Positions 1 through 12,643 of a stretch of DNA of 64,000 bases are shown one piece after another. Origin of the DNA: Nymphaea colorata (Eukaryota > Streptophyta > Magnoliopsida > Nymphaeales > Nymphaeaceae); assembly GCF_008831285.2 (NCBI RefSeq), contig NC_045147.1, positions 1,140,001 through 1,204,000 of the forward strand, given 5' to 3'. Numbering within the stretch: the stretch's first letter is position 1; each line of letters begins with the position of its first letter. Position numbers and translations under genes: made by a program. Under the pieces are notes generated by a model that was given only the letters and a program-made list of their open reading frames with translations, had not been told where the DNA came from and searched no databases.

Positions 1-1389
1 GTCATTGAAGATTGGCAAAACAGCTCCTTACATTGTAGATAGGAGAGGCCCCAAAAAATGCATGAATTTTTGGATGATATTTGTGAAATTCATTTTAGAA
101 GGTGCAAGATGCACAAATGTACAATTAGTTAGACTCACATTTCAGTAAGTGTAAGTGTCAGGACATACAAACAATTAAGTTTTATAAGGTTTTAAAGAGT
201 CCAAGGTTCAACATGTGCATGGATAGGACATTTTGCAATTATGTGCATTACATAATGTGAATTAATGTTGTATGAGCATTAGTTTCGTGCAGGTCATCTA
301 CGTTTGAGGTCATAGTAGGAATTAGGAAAATTAATTAGGGCAGCAAAGTCAAAATTATCCAATTCCTAAAAGATAGGAGCTGCATAATATCTGCTTCTAC
401 CTTCCTTATAAGTGGTAATTTAGTTGCAATTTGGGGATAAATGGCAAATCATTGGGAATAATTTTGGGATTAGAGATGATGATGAGGGGCTTATGTGGTA
501 ACTGGATAATTACTATTTGCAATGTGGACATGGATATCCTTAATTTTATGTGCCACCCTCTAATGCTTGGAATTTTAGGTGGAGTTTAGCTCATTTAAGT
601 TTTATCTTGTTAATTTGATAAATTTCATTATCATTTCATGCATTAGGTATAAATTTTAATATGCATTAGAGCCTCATTTCATTTAAAAGATATTTTTCAT
701 TCATGGGACCCACCTAAAGATGTCACCTTATCATTTTCTCTCTCCCCTCATTGTCCTTCTATGTCTCTTCTTCTCATCACTACAAAAAAAGCACCCCATT
801 ACCAGGCCCACCTCGACAACCACCATTGCCTCCCCCGTCCTAAAAAAGACCACAGGGAAGGCCTCCCATGACCTTGAAAAACTGTTTCACAACACATTTT
901 TTAAGTGGGAGGCTGTTGACTCCCCCCTGCGATGCTGGTGTGTTAAGTGACACTTAACACAAAATCTCATGCGACCTTTTTAAGGTTGGGGAGGCCATCA
1001 TGTTAAGTGTTTAAGTTGTATTACGGTGTTACGGCTCTATATTATCTATATTAACGTTAATACTTATGATTCACCTTATTAAACTACAACTAATAATTGC
1101 TACGGGGTTTGCTAGGTTACAGTATGTAGTTGATAAGGCTCTTCTTTTTTGCATTGCGTTTGCGTTAAAACTCGTGAAGCTGGTTATGTACACCATGTTG
1201 TGTATGACTTTTTCATGTGCTATTTTAAGAATGACAAAAAATGCCCATGAAACTTTTCGCAGGGACACAAAAGAAAACTACAAAAAAATTTGGTATTCCA
1301 TAAAGGTAAAACTTGTGAGCTTCCTCTGAGTGGCAAAAAAGTGTTTTCATTTTTTTTTTGTCATCCTCATAGCATTATCTTATATATTT
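1..1389. other. No gene seen
   Basis: AT-rich. Short frames at 720-950 and 1066-1329 show no family or splice support. Confidence 0.5.
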
Positions 1390-1668
1390 GTTCTTTCATA
1401 CTTTTTGTTATCTCATACATCTATTTAACATATCTCATACATTTATCATTATTTCATACCTCTTTTGTCATCTCATATGTGTTATCTTGTACCTTTGACG
1501 TTATCTCATGTATCTGTCATTATTTCATACTTATTTTATTATCTCATACATATTATCTCATACCTCTTCTTAGCATTAACTCGTATATTCGTCATTATCA
1601 CATATATCTTTTTCTTTTTAACACATATTATCTTATATTTTAGTCAGTATCTCATACACTACATGAGA
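1390..1668. repeat. Degenerate TCATAC-rich minisatellite
   Basis: About 280 bases of irregular repeats built on ATCTCATAC and TCATTATTTCATAC, with no fixed period. ORFs across it are products of the repeat. Confidence 0.7.
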
Positions 1669-3300
1669 CAGTAATAAATGTTAGAAAGTAAATATGCATG
1701 TTAATAGTCCATTATATACACAAAGCGGATTACAGAAGTTTTGTAAAAAACTAGCCGTTTCGAGCTAAATATTGACGTGCACGAGTAAAAGTCTAAGAGC
1801 GGGAATGATGAAAGCAGAGATAGAGTAGGGATTGCCAAGAAGAAAGTCGGAGGATCGTCCGACACACGATTCTTCTCTCCATGAATGCATAAGGCCTGTT
1901 TTGGTCTCTTCTAGCTTGCATCTGCTACATGCTCGTAGAACAATAGGTTTTTCTTTCTGGTTAAACTTGGGGTAAGGTTTACAAAACTTTGCTATTTCGG
2001 TGCCAACTGCCAAGTGAAACCACACAACGCAATTCATGTTACCAGTGCTTTTGGTGTTCCCTTAGCAAAATCAAGTTTCTCATCCTTTTAAAAGAGAAAG
2101 TTTTGGATTTTAGGCGTTCCTTTTCCTGTTCCTAGAAATATCAGGTGTGATATTTATCGCGTATTGACAAGATTATATTTGTGATCAGTGGTTGCAGGAA
2201 AAATATGGTTCTGATTGGTTATTATCTGGGTTTTTCTACCCCTAGGGTTGGGGCTGAGCTCCGTGATGTATAAAGAAAGCTGCCAATGCCATTTAGGAAG
2301 GGCAGCTTAGAATCGAACAAGCAAAATGTCGTGGCGAGCATGTGCAAAATATTCGTCTCCATCCCACTTGCTAGATACCAAGAAAGTATGTTCTTTTCTC
2401 CTCCTGCGTAACATTTTTTTTCTTCTCGTGGTTTGATTCTATTGACGAGTGGAGTTCTGTTCTTCATGTTATTCAAGTTTCCAGTGTACAACAGGGCCAT
2501 GGAACAAGATTTGTCCATCTTTCCTTGTTTAGTTTCTTGACCTTTCACTTCCGGTCCTTTTTACCTGGGAGGGGAATGTAAGAACCCTTCGTGTTCACTT
2601 AGCTTGTAACTGTTATTTACTTCGTGTTATATTTGTTAAAACTGTCTCTTTATTGGAATTGTATCTATTACTTTGTGTTTTCTTTCCAGTTCTTTTTAAA
2701 TGGAAGACGTCTCTGTTTTCTCATTGAATAGTGAGTGCTATTTGTTTTTTCTGGGTATTATATTGTTTTTTAGGCCTATTCTGAATAAGGGTTATCATCA
2801 GTACGCAATGCTCTAATAATGAGGAAAAAGAACGTAATTCTATGCTGTTGTTTGATGTGATTTACTTTCTTTCTCTGCTTTTAAAAGTTTGCGTCAGACA
2901 TTCACTTGTTTATATGTTGTTTCTTATAAAGCGAGCCTAGAGAGGTTTTTTTGGGGATTTGAAGTGCCGCTGGATAGAACATGCTTATACAAGTGTAAGA
3001 TAAAAAACTGAAGTCTGGCTTGTTTGTTAAAATTTTTCCTTGTATATACCTCATTCTTTTTTAATAAAGGTAGGGAGCCTAAGCCCTCAGCGAAGCTTTC
3101 ATTGGAAATCTGGCCTGTTTGCTGTTACAGCTCTAGATATTGATAGTCCTTGCTTGTGGCATCGCTTTCAGAGTTAAAGCAGCCCTAAAAGTTTTAGATG
3201 TATAGCTTACAGCTATAAAAGAGGATATTATTACTGGGTTCTTAGTTCTTACTTCCCAATATGAAAATTTATTAAAAAATGCATTAAATATTGTCTTTAG
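1669..3300. other. No gene seen
   Basis: T-rich on the plus strand and intron-like. A short exon-like stretch after GTGGTTGCAG at 2196 (EKYGSDWLLSG) lacks a good donor. Confidence 0.4.
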
Positions 3301-4140
3301 GGTACTAAATGGCGAGGTTTTTCTTGGTATTATACGATATAGTTGTTTTTTGCATGAAAATCTCAGTAAGTTTTTAAAAAGTTAAAAAAGGACAGACCAT
3401 AAAAGTTACATGTGAAAATGTGAAAATAAAATATAATAACTAAACAACATAAAAAATTATGAAAAAACACAAAGAATGTGAAAAATGAGGAAAACAGAAA
3501 AAACATGAAAAAATGTGTTTTTTTCTTTGGGTGGCGTTTTTTTAAACAAACATATTTTACCCTTTTTTCGGCTGACCCATTTTCAACGTTTTTTAGTGTG
3601 CTTTTCAAATAAAACTCGTTTTCGGTGACATTGGTTCAAAATAAACAGTATTGTGTTTATGTTTCATCAAATGAAACCCAAATTCTAAGACAGTATTAAA
3701 AATTTTAACACGATGATCCATGTTCTTGTAGATGTGATGAGGGACACTTCAAAAATAACATTGCTTTATAGGTCTTCAGCCGTTCTTTTTTTGGGTTTAG
3801 TCTCACATCTATTTGCTGCTATTGTATTTTATAACCTATTTCAACTACCAGTTTGTTGCATTGTCACAAAAAAATACATTTTATTCCAAAAGTATGCGGA
3901 AAAAAGCTGAAAACATGTCAGCCAAAAAAGGGAATACAACACTAAAAAAACATATTTTCCGTGTTCTTTTCATTTTTTTCAATTTGTATAATTTTCTTTA
4001 TATTTTTGCTTGCCTGCTTTTTTATTTTCACATTCACATGTTTTTTTTAGGTATTTTCCTTTTTCAAAACTTGCTGAGATTTTTCGAGAAAAACAACTAT
4101 GCCATATTATATCCGAGAAAAAATTCACCATTTAATATCC
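3301..4140. mobile_element. 840-bp long inverted repeat (fold-back miniature transposon)
   Basis: Left arm (3301 to about 3640) and right arm (about 3855 to 4140) are reverse complements over most of their length with many mismatches. The outer ends pair GGTACTAAATGGCGAGG with GGATATTAAATGGTGAA; the inner parts pair CCCTTTTTTCGGCTGAC with CCCTTTTTTGGCTGAC. No clean target duplication is visible. Long arms suggest a Mutator-type or fold-back element; the superfamily is not settled. Confidence 0.7.
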
Positions 4141-4968
4141 AAAAATGACATTTGTGACAATTGTCTGTTGTGCTTTATTATACAATTTATTTTATATGTA
4201 ATAGCCTGTTTTTATTTTTTCTACTTTTGTTATATAGTTTATAAATATTGCCTGTCCTAGTGTGGTTAATATTGACAATAGGATGCTATATGGTTCAATT
4301 ATTCCTGTTGAGATCATTTCCAAACTGTATAAATGCTTATTGATTTTCTCCTTGACCGGGTAACTTGAATCAACATGGCAGTTTTAGTCCTTTCATTTTC
4401 AGATTTGACTAATGTTGGCAGTTGGCACATCTAGAGATGCCATGGAAATGGGAATCTTCGCAAGACCATTTTGGGTTCACATAGGAGCAAATACTTTCTC
4501 ATTTATTTATGAGCATCCCCTTGGTCATTTTTCTAACCGTTGTATTCTTAGTAGCCACCCCTATCATATTAACCATCCAACTTCATTTATAAGCAAAAGT
4601 GGAATTTATTACAAAAACTTTGTATCCTGGGGCGCATGTAAGATCACTTGGAGTTGAAAAGTTTAACCAATAAGCCATGAAGAGGTTTCTGTGGATTTCT
4701 ATCGCATTCTTTTGGGAAATCGAGAAATTAATTTGCATCTTTTCTTTTTTATGCTCTTTATGGTTTATACATCTAAGTTCTTTTGTACAAACAAGATCGA
4801 AAATCATGCTTTGCATTCCAAGTTCAATAAAGAATCAAATCTGAGGAAGAGAGAAGAATGAAAATCAGAGGGAAAGCTAAGAAACTTATTTAGCAGTATT
4901 CTTCTTCCGTATTTGCTTATATGAAATAATGAAATATACGAGACCCTATGCATAAAGCACCCATCTAG
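4141..4968. other. No gene seen
   Basis: AT-rich; an open frame at 4412-4657 has no homology I recognise. Confidence 0.4.
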
Positions 4969-6230
4969 CTTGGAAAAACAGATCAAAGTCAGAGCATTGC
5001 TGCTGCTATAACAACTGCTAATGTAAACAAGGAAGGCAGTGTCTTTCATGAGTTTTACCCTTGGGATCTATACCAGGTCAGCATAGTCTTTTATTGGGTT
5101 TGCTGGAATCAAGATTTTATGTTGCTATGAACAACTACTTCATGATCATGCTTGTGCTCGAATCAAGCGAAAGGCTACTGACTAAAGTTTTTTCTTCCAT
5201 CATGTTATTTTCGTGTTGTTTTGTGGTGAGGACTGAATCAGCACTTACAAATTATACATCAGTATTGTTTGCTAAATGACAATTAAGTTTAGCCATTTTG
5301 CTGAAAAGGTTACCGAATCTAAATGAAGTGGCTTTGATTTTCTTTGTAGGTTAGCTGGGTTCTCAGGCACCACTGTTTTTCCTTTACCTTGAGTCACTTG
5401 TCTATGAGTTAGTGTGTAATATTTTTTTCTCCTTTTCCACTTCATTGAAAGGCCTGGACGTCCATATCCTTTATGTTGTCTTAATGAGGCTTGTAATCCA
5501 TGATTTTGTATATAATTTTGGGCCACTAATTGTAATTTGCCAAGTTTCTCGGCATGTTACTCCATAGACCATCTCTTAGTACAATTGTTGTTCATAACAT
5601 TTGAAACCTGTGTCCTTCATGGCATGGTGTTTGTTAAATAAGTTCATATTAGCTTGAATCAGCCGTTAATTACAGCAAGATCACCATGTTCGTAATGAAA
5701 AAGGAATCAATTAATGCCAATGATGATATTGCAGCAATGTGTTTTCTATTTTTACCTCTTATTTTCTCTTAGACTGATAATATGTATTGTTTCTCAATTT
5801 TGAGTACCCATTTCATGTTCAGTGACGTTGCTATTAAATATATTTTAATGTTTGTTATCTATGTTGTTCTAGGAAGAGTTGTTGATGGTGAGCCTATTAT
5901 TAAACAGCCTTTTATGTCCATATCGTTCTTAAGAAGGTGGGTCAATGAATGAATGAGCCTACAAGAAGGGGCCAGTTACCAATATGAAGTACCCTCATTT
6001 GTCTTTCATGTTCAGCTATTCATTTTCTTTTCATAAATTTAATGTGGAAATGAAACTTTTCTTGTAGCTCTTGTGGGTGATTCTGATGAGCAGGACCATT
6101 CTTGATGGTGGCTGTGATGACATGTCTTTTGGTTTCAGTGTGCTTGATTTTCAGAAAATTACTATCCTGAAACTTTTATAGGAAGAAAAGATGTTCCCAC
6201 AGAAGAATCTCTATGAATCCACTAGTTCAG
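4969..6230 (+). CDS. Candidate exons of an unrecognised gene
   Basis: Exon candidates with GT-AG borders: 4969-5076 (36 codons, LGKTDQSQSIAA...VFHEFYPWDLYQ, phase 0 to 0), 5873-5936 (only one frame open, RVVDGEPIIKQPFMS) and 6182-6230 (KKRCSHRRISMNPLVQ, ends CAG/GTACAT). The last two join in phase. Bridging the first to the second needs 1 base modulo 3; a 16-base microexon after TTACAG near 5673 would do it, but this is speculative. I recognise no family. The next compatible exon would be at 14386, beyond the copia element. Small open exons arise by chance, so confidence is low. Confidence 0.3.
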
Positions 6231-6321
6231 GTACATTTGCTCCTCGTCTTTCTTGTTGTTCCTTCTGTTGATTTTATGAATTTCCTATGGTTGCTTTGCT
6301 TTGCTTTACCATTTTGGTTAG

Positions 6322-6748
6322 TGTTGGATATTCAAGCAGCGGAACGGCACCTTCGATTAGCTCGTCTTCAGTGCAGCATGATCCCCGACAGCAACTACCA
6401 AGCGACAGACTTCAACAGTAACAAGAACAAAGGAAGAAGAAGAACAATAGAGATAGGTTAGATTCACAGGTTTGCTTCTTCGAGGCGCAGCTAGGTCAAT
6501 CAATGATCAACCTGTAGAAGAACATATGTTGGGCCTTTATAGTCTGCCTTCTAGGATTTCGCGAATCTCAGCAAATGCTTATGGCAAGGAGAATTTTTTT
6601 TGGCAAGATCGTACATGGTAACTTATTAAACCTTTAATGAAATCTTTTCATTTTGAAATCAATTCCTTTACAATTTAATCTTGTAACTACAAGAGGGCCC
6701 TCTTGTAGTTATGAGATGAAGGATAGGGCTCAGGGCCACTATCCAACA
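6322..6748 (-). repeat. 3' LTR of the first copia element
   Basis: 427 bases, the second copy of the 12644-13065 LTR, with the same TATA box (6534-6541) and the same perfect 26-base palindrome (6685-6710). The polypurine tract next to it is poor (CCAAGTGGTTGA on the minus strand), worn compared with the usual AAGTGGGAGA. Confidence 0.9.
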
Positions 6749-6899
6749 TCAACCACTTGGTCATGAGACCACCAGTTTGCTTCCACTATGTGTGAGTTTT
6801 CTGGATCTTTAGTTACAAAGTTTTCCATAATTGGTTTGTCCATTGTAACTTGAATTTTGTTCAAAGTTTGTAGCGAGGTTTTTCACCACAATCTTTCAT

Positions 6900-9500
6900 A
6901 TATATTTTAGCCTCATATGGGCTACATGCTTGGTAAAGAAGTCTTCAGCTATTTCCTTAGGGGATCTGCTATCATGTCATTAGTAGGCATGTATTCAATT
7001 GAGATTTCATTTTTGTCAATCATTTCATGGATATAATGGTATTTTACCATTATATGTTTATTCTTTGAGCTAACAACTCTATTTTTCATAAGTGATATCG
7101 CTGTCTGATTATCACAGTATAGTTGAACTAGTTCATGTAAAATTTAATTTCAAGTCTTTCAGGAATCAATTTATCTAGACAGTGAAGGTTATTGCAACAT
7201 TACATGCTACAAACTATGCTTCATGTGTGTGCGGAGCAACACATCCCTGTGGCTATTACACCACCTCTGAAAAGAAAGACGTATCTAGATGTGGACTTAT
7301 TGTCATCTTTACAGCCAGCAAAATCTACATCGGTATAGCCAACTAAGGTTAGCTCATTAACTTGATAGGACTATTTCAGTCATTTAGCTCCTTTAATATA
7401 CCGAAAATTCTTTTAACTGCTTGCGAATGAGTTCAACCATGATTACTTTGATAATGACTCATAAGGCCGATTGGAAAGTTTATGTATCGTTTTGTGCAAA
7501 ACATTAGATACATTAAATTGCCAACAGCTTGTGCATATGGAATATTGAATTTTTGATGTCCTTCACCAAGACAATCACTTATGCTTAAATTAGCTCATTT
7601 TGCTATGAAAGCTCCAATAGGCTTGTAGTCTTGTATTCAAAACTTCTTTAAGATATAATCCATATATAGTTCTCGACTCAAACTCAGAATTCTCGAGTCT
7701 CTTTTTCGAGTAATCTTTATTCCGAATATATAAGATGCTTCTCCCATGTCCTTCATTTCAAAGTTCTCGTTCAACCAAGTCTTTGTTTTGGATATCATAT
7801 CGTTATCATTTCCGGTCAATAGAATGTCATTGACATATAATGATAGGTGACAAAAAAGACTACCACTTTTCTAGACATATACACACTGGTCCAGCTGATT
7901 TGCTATGTATTCATGCTTTGTAATTGCCTTGTGAAAGACAAAATGTCATTGTCTACATGACTGCTTCAAACTGAATAATGATTTATGCAGCTTGTACACT
8001 TTGTCTTCATTTTCTTTGACGACATATTCCTCTGGTTGAGTCATATAGGTTGTTTCCTTTAACTCACCATTTAAGAAAGCAGTTTTCACATCCATCTCAC
8101 AAACTTCCAAGTCATAGAAGGTGTGATAGCCAAAATTATTCTGATTGATGTTTGCTATTGGCGAATAGGTTTCTAAGTAATCAATTCGTTCTTTGTGGAA
8201 AAAACTTTTCACCACCGGTCTTGCTTCAACTTTCTTGACTTATCCGTTAGCTTTATAGTTTTTCTTTAGCACCTATTTACACCCCATGAGTCTCCTATCA
8301 TTAGAAAGATCTATTAGTTTCCAAACTTTATTTTTTTCTATGGATTCAATTTCCTCATCCATAGCGTTTACCCAATCTAACGATTCATGCAAGTTTACGG
8401 CCTCATCATATGTCAGATTGTCAAATATTTCGTCAATATCTATCAAATAGCATAGCTACTCTGCAAGATATATAGAGTAATCGCTTAAATATGAAGGAGG
8501 AGATCTACGTCTTTTATAACCGAACAACATTTGAGACGATGAGGTACTCAGATCAATTGGTTCATTTCCAAATTTTTCTTTTGTCGGTTCATTACTATAT
8601 TGTTCCTCAGACGATTCATGCTCAGTTGGTTTATTACCAAACTATTCTCCAGTCGGTTCATTACCATACTGGTCTTCTAAATAAGTCAAATCATCAAATA
8701 GATCATGATGAACTCCCACTAGGTCATGGTCTTTTTTATTGAGTTCTTCTAGGAACTCTACATCTCTACTTTCTATAAGTCTCATAGTTGAATAATATAA
8801 TATCTAGCCTTTGAATCCTTTTGGATATCTAATAAACACACATCTTACTGATCTATTATCTAGTTTATCCATTTTTGGATCTATAATTTTCACATGTGCT
8901 ACATATCGCCATCTCTTGAGATGTCCCAGGTTTTACATCACTCCATCTCTCATAAGAAGTGGTTGGGACTACTTTGCAGGGCACTCGATTTATTATATAC
9001 GTTGTTGTTAACACAGGTTCACCCTAAAATACTTTGGGTAATTGTGCTCATGCCAACATGGATCTCACCATATTCAAAAGGGTTCTATTACACCTCTCAG
9101 CAACACCATTTTATTATGGTGTTCTGAGTATTGTTCCTTGCCTATTAATTCCAAAGTCTTTGTAGTGTTCGAAGAATTTATTTGATGTATATTCATCTCC
9201 TTGATTAAAGCTTACAACCTTAATATATTTTCCAAGTTGTCTCTCGACTTCAGATTTATATTTCTTGAATTTTTCAAGTGCTTCTGACTTATATTTGATA
9301 AGATAAATATAATCAAATCTTGAGAAATCATTAATAAATGTTATAAAGTATAACTTGTCACTATGTGTTTGGACTCTAAACGGTCCACAAATATCGATAT
9401 GGATTATTTTCAATAGACAGTGGCCTGAATTACTTCAGACGGAAAGGGTTTTTTCACTACTTGCATTTCGCGAAATCATTTACATTTATATCAGGTATTA
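6900..9500 (-). pseudogene. Copia integrase, reverse transcriptase and RNase H remnant
   Basis: Integrase core lies at 9413-9114: HIDICGPF gives the first catalytic Asp, but the second motif reads SFNQGDEY where SDxGGEY is usual, so the second Asp is lost. RT segments follow at 8215-7946 (MDVKTAFLNGELKE) and 7860-7637, where the YVDD box reads YVND, a catalytic Asp-to-Asn change (LLTGNDNDM follows). An RNase H piece near 7350-7220 reads GYTDVDFAGCKDDNKSTS. Many stops separate the pieces. Confidence 0.85.
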
Positions 9501-9871
9501 TACCTTACTGTGCTATAATCTTCATCTTGTTGATGCTTACATGGTTTAATCTTTCATGCCATAAATTTGTGCTCACACTCATTGTACAGTCAATATAAGC
9601 AGAACTTGAAGTATTATTCATTTCACTGAGTTTGAACTTACCACACTCTTTTAATTATTTCCCATCGAACATGATCCTCCCATGTTTTTCCACTATGACT
9701 TTCTTTGGAACAAAACGGACTTCAAAACCTTTCAGGGACTGACACTAAGTTCCTCCACATAGAGGGGACATACAAGACTTCATTAAAAATAACACTTGTG
9801 CCCCCAACATTCAGTCAATATAACATGATTTCCATGACATCACAATATGAGTTATTACCCATATAAACTTT

Positions 9872-10855
9872 TTACATTCCTAGACTCAAGTCTTCCATAC
9901 GAATCATGTTTTCTTTTGTTTTTGCATTGTGACGTGTAGCCCCCGAATCAACCCACCAACCAGTTAGTACTCCATTTGCGAACAAGCATTCTGACACAAT
10001 GCAAATGACTTCTTTGTCGGAGTCCTCTTGATTTCTCCTCTTATTATTGTTGTCCTGACTCTTGTTGTCCTTCTTGTTTGGGAATTTTGTTTTTTTGTTC
10101 TTCTTGATATGTTCAAGCTTTCCACATCTATAGCATTTCACTACAGTTCTTTGAGTTTTTAGAGTTCCTGCAAAATTGTCTTTGAACTTGCCATTGCTTC
10201 TCTTTTTAAATTCTTTGTGCTTTACAGGTACATGACTATTAGCTGGTTTTTCCTATATAGTCATTAGTTCTGCATCCTTTCTCTTGGCCAGACGTTCTTG
10301 CTGAATAGCTAATTGTATGGAGAGTTTCTCTAAAGTTAAAGTGTCAAACTGAAGACTCAATATTGTGACAGCCATATCTCAAGAAGGTGGTAAACTATTC
10401 AAGATGGTGCATATTTCCATGTTATCAGATATTACATTTCTCACTACAACTAGGACTTTAGCCATGACCAACATCTTGTTAACATGGTCAACCACTCTAT
10501 CTGACTCCTTCATTTTATACGAGTTGTACTGTTCTTGAACATGCATCACAATAATGGTGTTGTACTTTGATGAGATGGTATCAAACATATCGTCTTCAGA
10601 CACTCTGATCAAGTCATCTTTCATGAACGTTAACATGATGGTTTTGGCCATCAAGTCATTATTCTCAAAAGCCTCATTTGCTCTCCTTTTCTCATCTGTA
10701 GGTTTTGCTTCCTAAAGTGGGAAAGGGCTTGTTGATTACATAAATCAGTCGTTCTAGAGTCAAGTCCAACATGATCCTACGCTCTCATGTATGAAAGTTA
10801 GTTTCATTGAGTTTTTTGGTCTTGGCCAATTATGAGGCTCCCACTCTTGAAGACA
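9872..10855 (-). pseudogene. Copia gag and protease remnant
   Basis: Reading leftwards from an ATG (MSSRVGAS) near 10855, copia gag is visible with stops: a LNETNF / ERRIMLDLTLERLIY segment, then an open stretch 10654-10379 with the helical gag_2-type region. The zinc knuckle CYRCGKLEHIKKN at 10141 keeps the first Cys pair and His but has lost the last Cys. The aspartic protease motif WWVDSGATRH follows, with the DSGA Asp codon at 9949-9947. Stops and frame breaks rule out a working polyprotein. Confidence 0.85.
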
Positions 10856-11029
10856 TTTCTAAATTAATTTTTTAATGACAAGAAAAGTAAAATGAACAAG
10901 AAGCAGCACAAAGAAGATCACGTCAGAAATCTCCAATAATATTCTAAAACATCATTTAGAAGCAAGGGGATCTCTATATTAAATTTTAGAGTGTGAATTT
11001 CCTCATTTCTTTTCAAATTTATTTTCAGA

Positions 11030-11270
11030 ACCTTTTTTTTTGCAATTTTTTTTATAAGTTTGAGGGTACATATACAAAATTATATATAAAATATCGGTTT
11101 TTCGCTAAAATTGCAAAACAAATTTTTCAAAACCCTCTTATAGCAATTTTTAATAAGTTCAAGGGTATCCATACGAAATTTCATATAAACACGTGGTTTT
11201 CCTTTGAAATTAACTTTCGCAAGCCCCGTTTTGAAAAGGTTTTTAGCAAAAACGTTGCGGCAGTAATTTC
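11030..11270. repeat. Imperfect tandem repeat, about 115 bp, two copies
   Basis: Both copies carry GCAATTTTT, then AAGTT-AGGGTA, then AT-rich sequence ending near AAATT-CGCAA. The second copy is GC-richer at its end. It lies in the swollen copia leader. Confidence 0.5.
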
Positions 11271-11871
11271 TAAAAAATGCAAGTGTTTTTGAACATTTTT
11301 CTAATAAGGTGGACTATTTTTGTAATTTACAATTTTTGATATAAATTCAGTCCGAACCCGAGTTTTTTCATTTCTTCGCCCGTTTTTCCCTCTCCTCTCG
11401 TGAAAACCCTCTGCTAGGTTTCACCGTCGCTGCCGCGCCTTCGCCGCTGCCTCTGCCGATCTTTCTTCACTACCACCAAGTGGACGAAGTCATGTTGCTT
11501 CTACCACACAAAGGTTGATCGGAACATCGCCTGATGATCATATCCTTAATATTTAGCCCTTTTCCCATCAGATTTAGGTTTGGGTCTTTGTGGAGAAGAC
11601 AACAGATGACTCAGCAGGCGAGCACCAACGCCTGCTTACAGATCTCTTCTAGACTCATCAAGAAGGTCAGGTCGGCCGGCAGAGGCACCCGACCGAGTTA
11701 GACTCTTTGTTCTATCTCTCGAGTCTTCGCCGAAAAAGAAGCAGTGGTGGTTTTAGCAATGGACCGAAAAAAAAAAATGGCGGCAGGTAATCCTATCCCT
11801 CTGTCCTGCGTGTGTAGTTTTTTTATTTCTCATTGTTCTCAGTGTTTTCTTTTGGGATCTAATGTCAGAAG

Positions 11872-12313
11872 TAGGGCTGCACAACGAGTCGAGCCAGCTC
11901 GGGCTCGACTCGAACTCGCCCGGTTAAACTCGGCTCGAGCTCGACTCGTTTATAAACGTGTCGAGTTCGAGCTTACAATGAAACTCGAATGAGTAAACGA
12001 GTCGAGTTCGAGTTTTAAGAACTCGACTCGTTTATACTCGACTCGACTCGTTTATACTCGACGAGTAAACAAATTTCATCCCACGTCATGAAATTTACTA
12101 GATATTTTAAAAAGAATGATCATATTTTATTTAGACGAGCTAATCGAGTTAATCGAGTCGAGCTCGAGCTCGACTTTATTTAATCGAGTCGAGCTCGAGC
12201 TTGTGTTAGGTAGCTCGACTCGAGTTCGAGTCGAGTTCGAGCTCGAGCTCGTTGAGTCGAGTCGAGCTCGAGCTGGGCAAGCTCGAGCTCGACTCGGCTC
12301 GTGTGCAGCCCTA
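11872..12313. mobile_element. Nested hAT miniature element with 8-bp target duplication
   Basis: 442 bases bounded by inverted ends TAGGGCTGCACAACGAG and its mirror CTCGTGTGCAGCCCTA. It is flanked by a perfect 8-bp direct repeat GTCAGAAG at 11864-11871 and 12314-12321; an 8-bp duplication is the hAT hallmark. The interior is packed with CGAGCTCGA and CGAGTCGAG motifs in both directions, as expected of subterminal transposase-binding repeats. It has no transposase; ORFs across it are by-products of the repeats. Confidence 0.9.
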
Positions 12314-12438
12314 GTCAGAAGCCTCGACAGGCACCTAGGGTTGAAATCTGTTCTCTGTTACTCAGGGATACAGAAAACAGAGTGCAACGAGATATATCAA
12401 ATCTGAAAAAGAAAAAAAAATACATCTATTTTGTCTAG

Positions 12439-12522
12439 TAAACTGTCTAGCATGTTTAATATTGTCTAGCATGCTTCATGTAAACTATCTATCATGTTTA
12501 ATATTGTCTAGCATGCTTCATA
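12439..12522. repeat. 42-bp tandem repeat, two copies
   Basis: TAAACTGTCTAGCATG / TAAACTATCTATCATG units at 12439 and 12481, nearly identical, beside the copia primer site. They may be part of the original element leader. Confidence 0.75.
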
Positions 12523-12630
12523 TTCAGCGATACCATCTAGAACAACATGATAAGGTAACGGCATTTATCAGAAGGATCATAGCCACCACTGAAGTCTGAA
12601 TGGACTTACTTGGATTCGTAGAACCATGGC

Positions 12631-12642
12631 GCTCTGATACCA
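12631..12642 (-). other. Primer-binding site of the first copia element
   Basis: TGGTATCAGAGC on the minus strand, one base inside the 5' LTR. It is the standard plant copia primer site complementary to the 3' end of initiator Met-tRNA. Confidence 0.9.
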
Positions 12643-12643
12643 A

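Larger units (their letters stand above)
10860..12630. other. Foreign-looking insert in the copia leader
   Basis: Between primer site and gag lie about 1.8 kb with no copia similarity. From left: an AT-rich imperfect tandem repeat (11030-11270), a GC- and CT-rich stretch (11340-11760) resembling a plant 5' UTR on the plus strand and ending in ATGGCGGCAG/GTAATC like a first exon with a donor, the nested hAT element, and a 42-bp tandem repeat. It may be a captured gene fragment or a second nested transposon; I see no ends that settle this. Confidence 0.5.

Noticed and set aside
6213-6461. 82-codon frame
   Set aside because: Runs from upstream sequence into the copia LTR; no support.
12116-12406. 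96-codon frame of Glu/Leu/Ser/Arg repeats
   Set aside because: Produced by CGAG-type repeats of the hAT miniature element and runs past its end.
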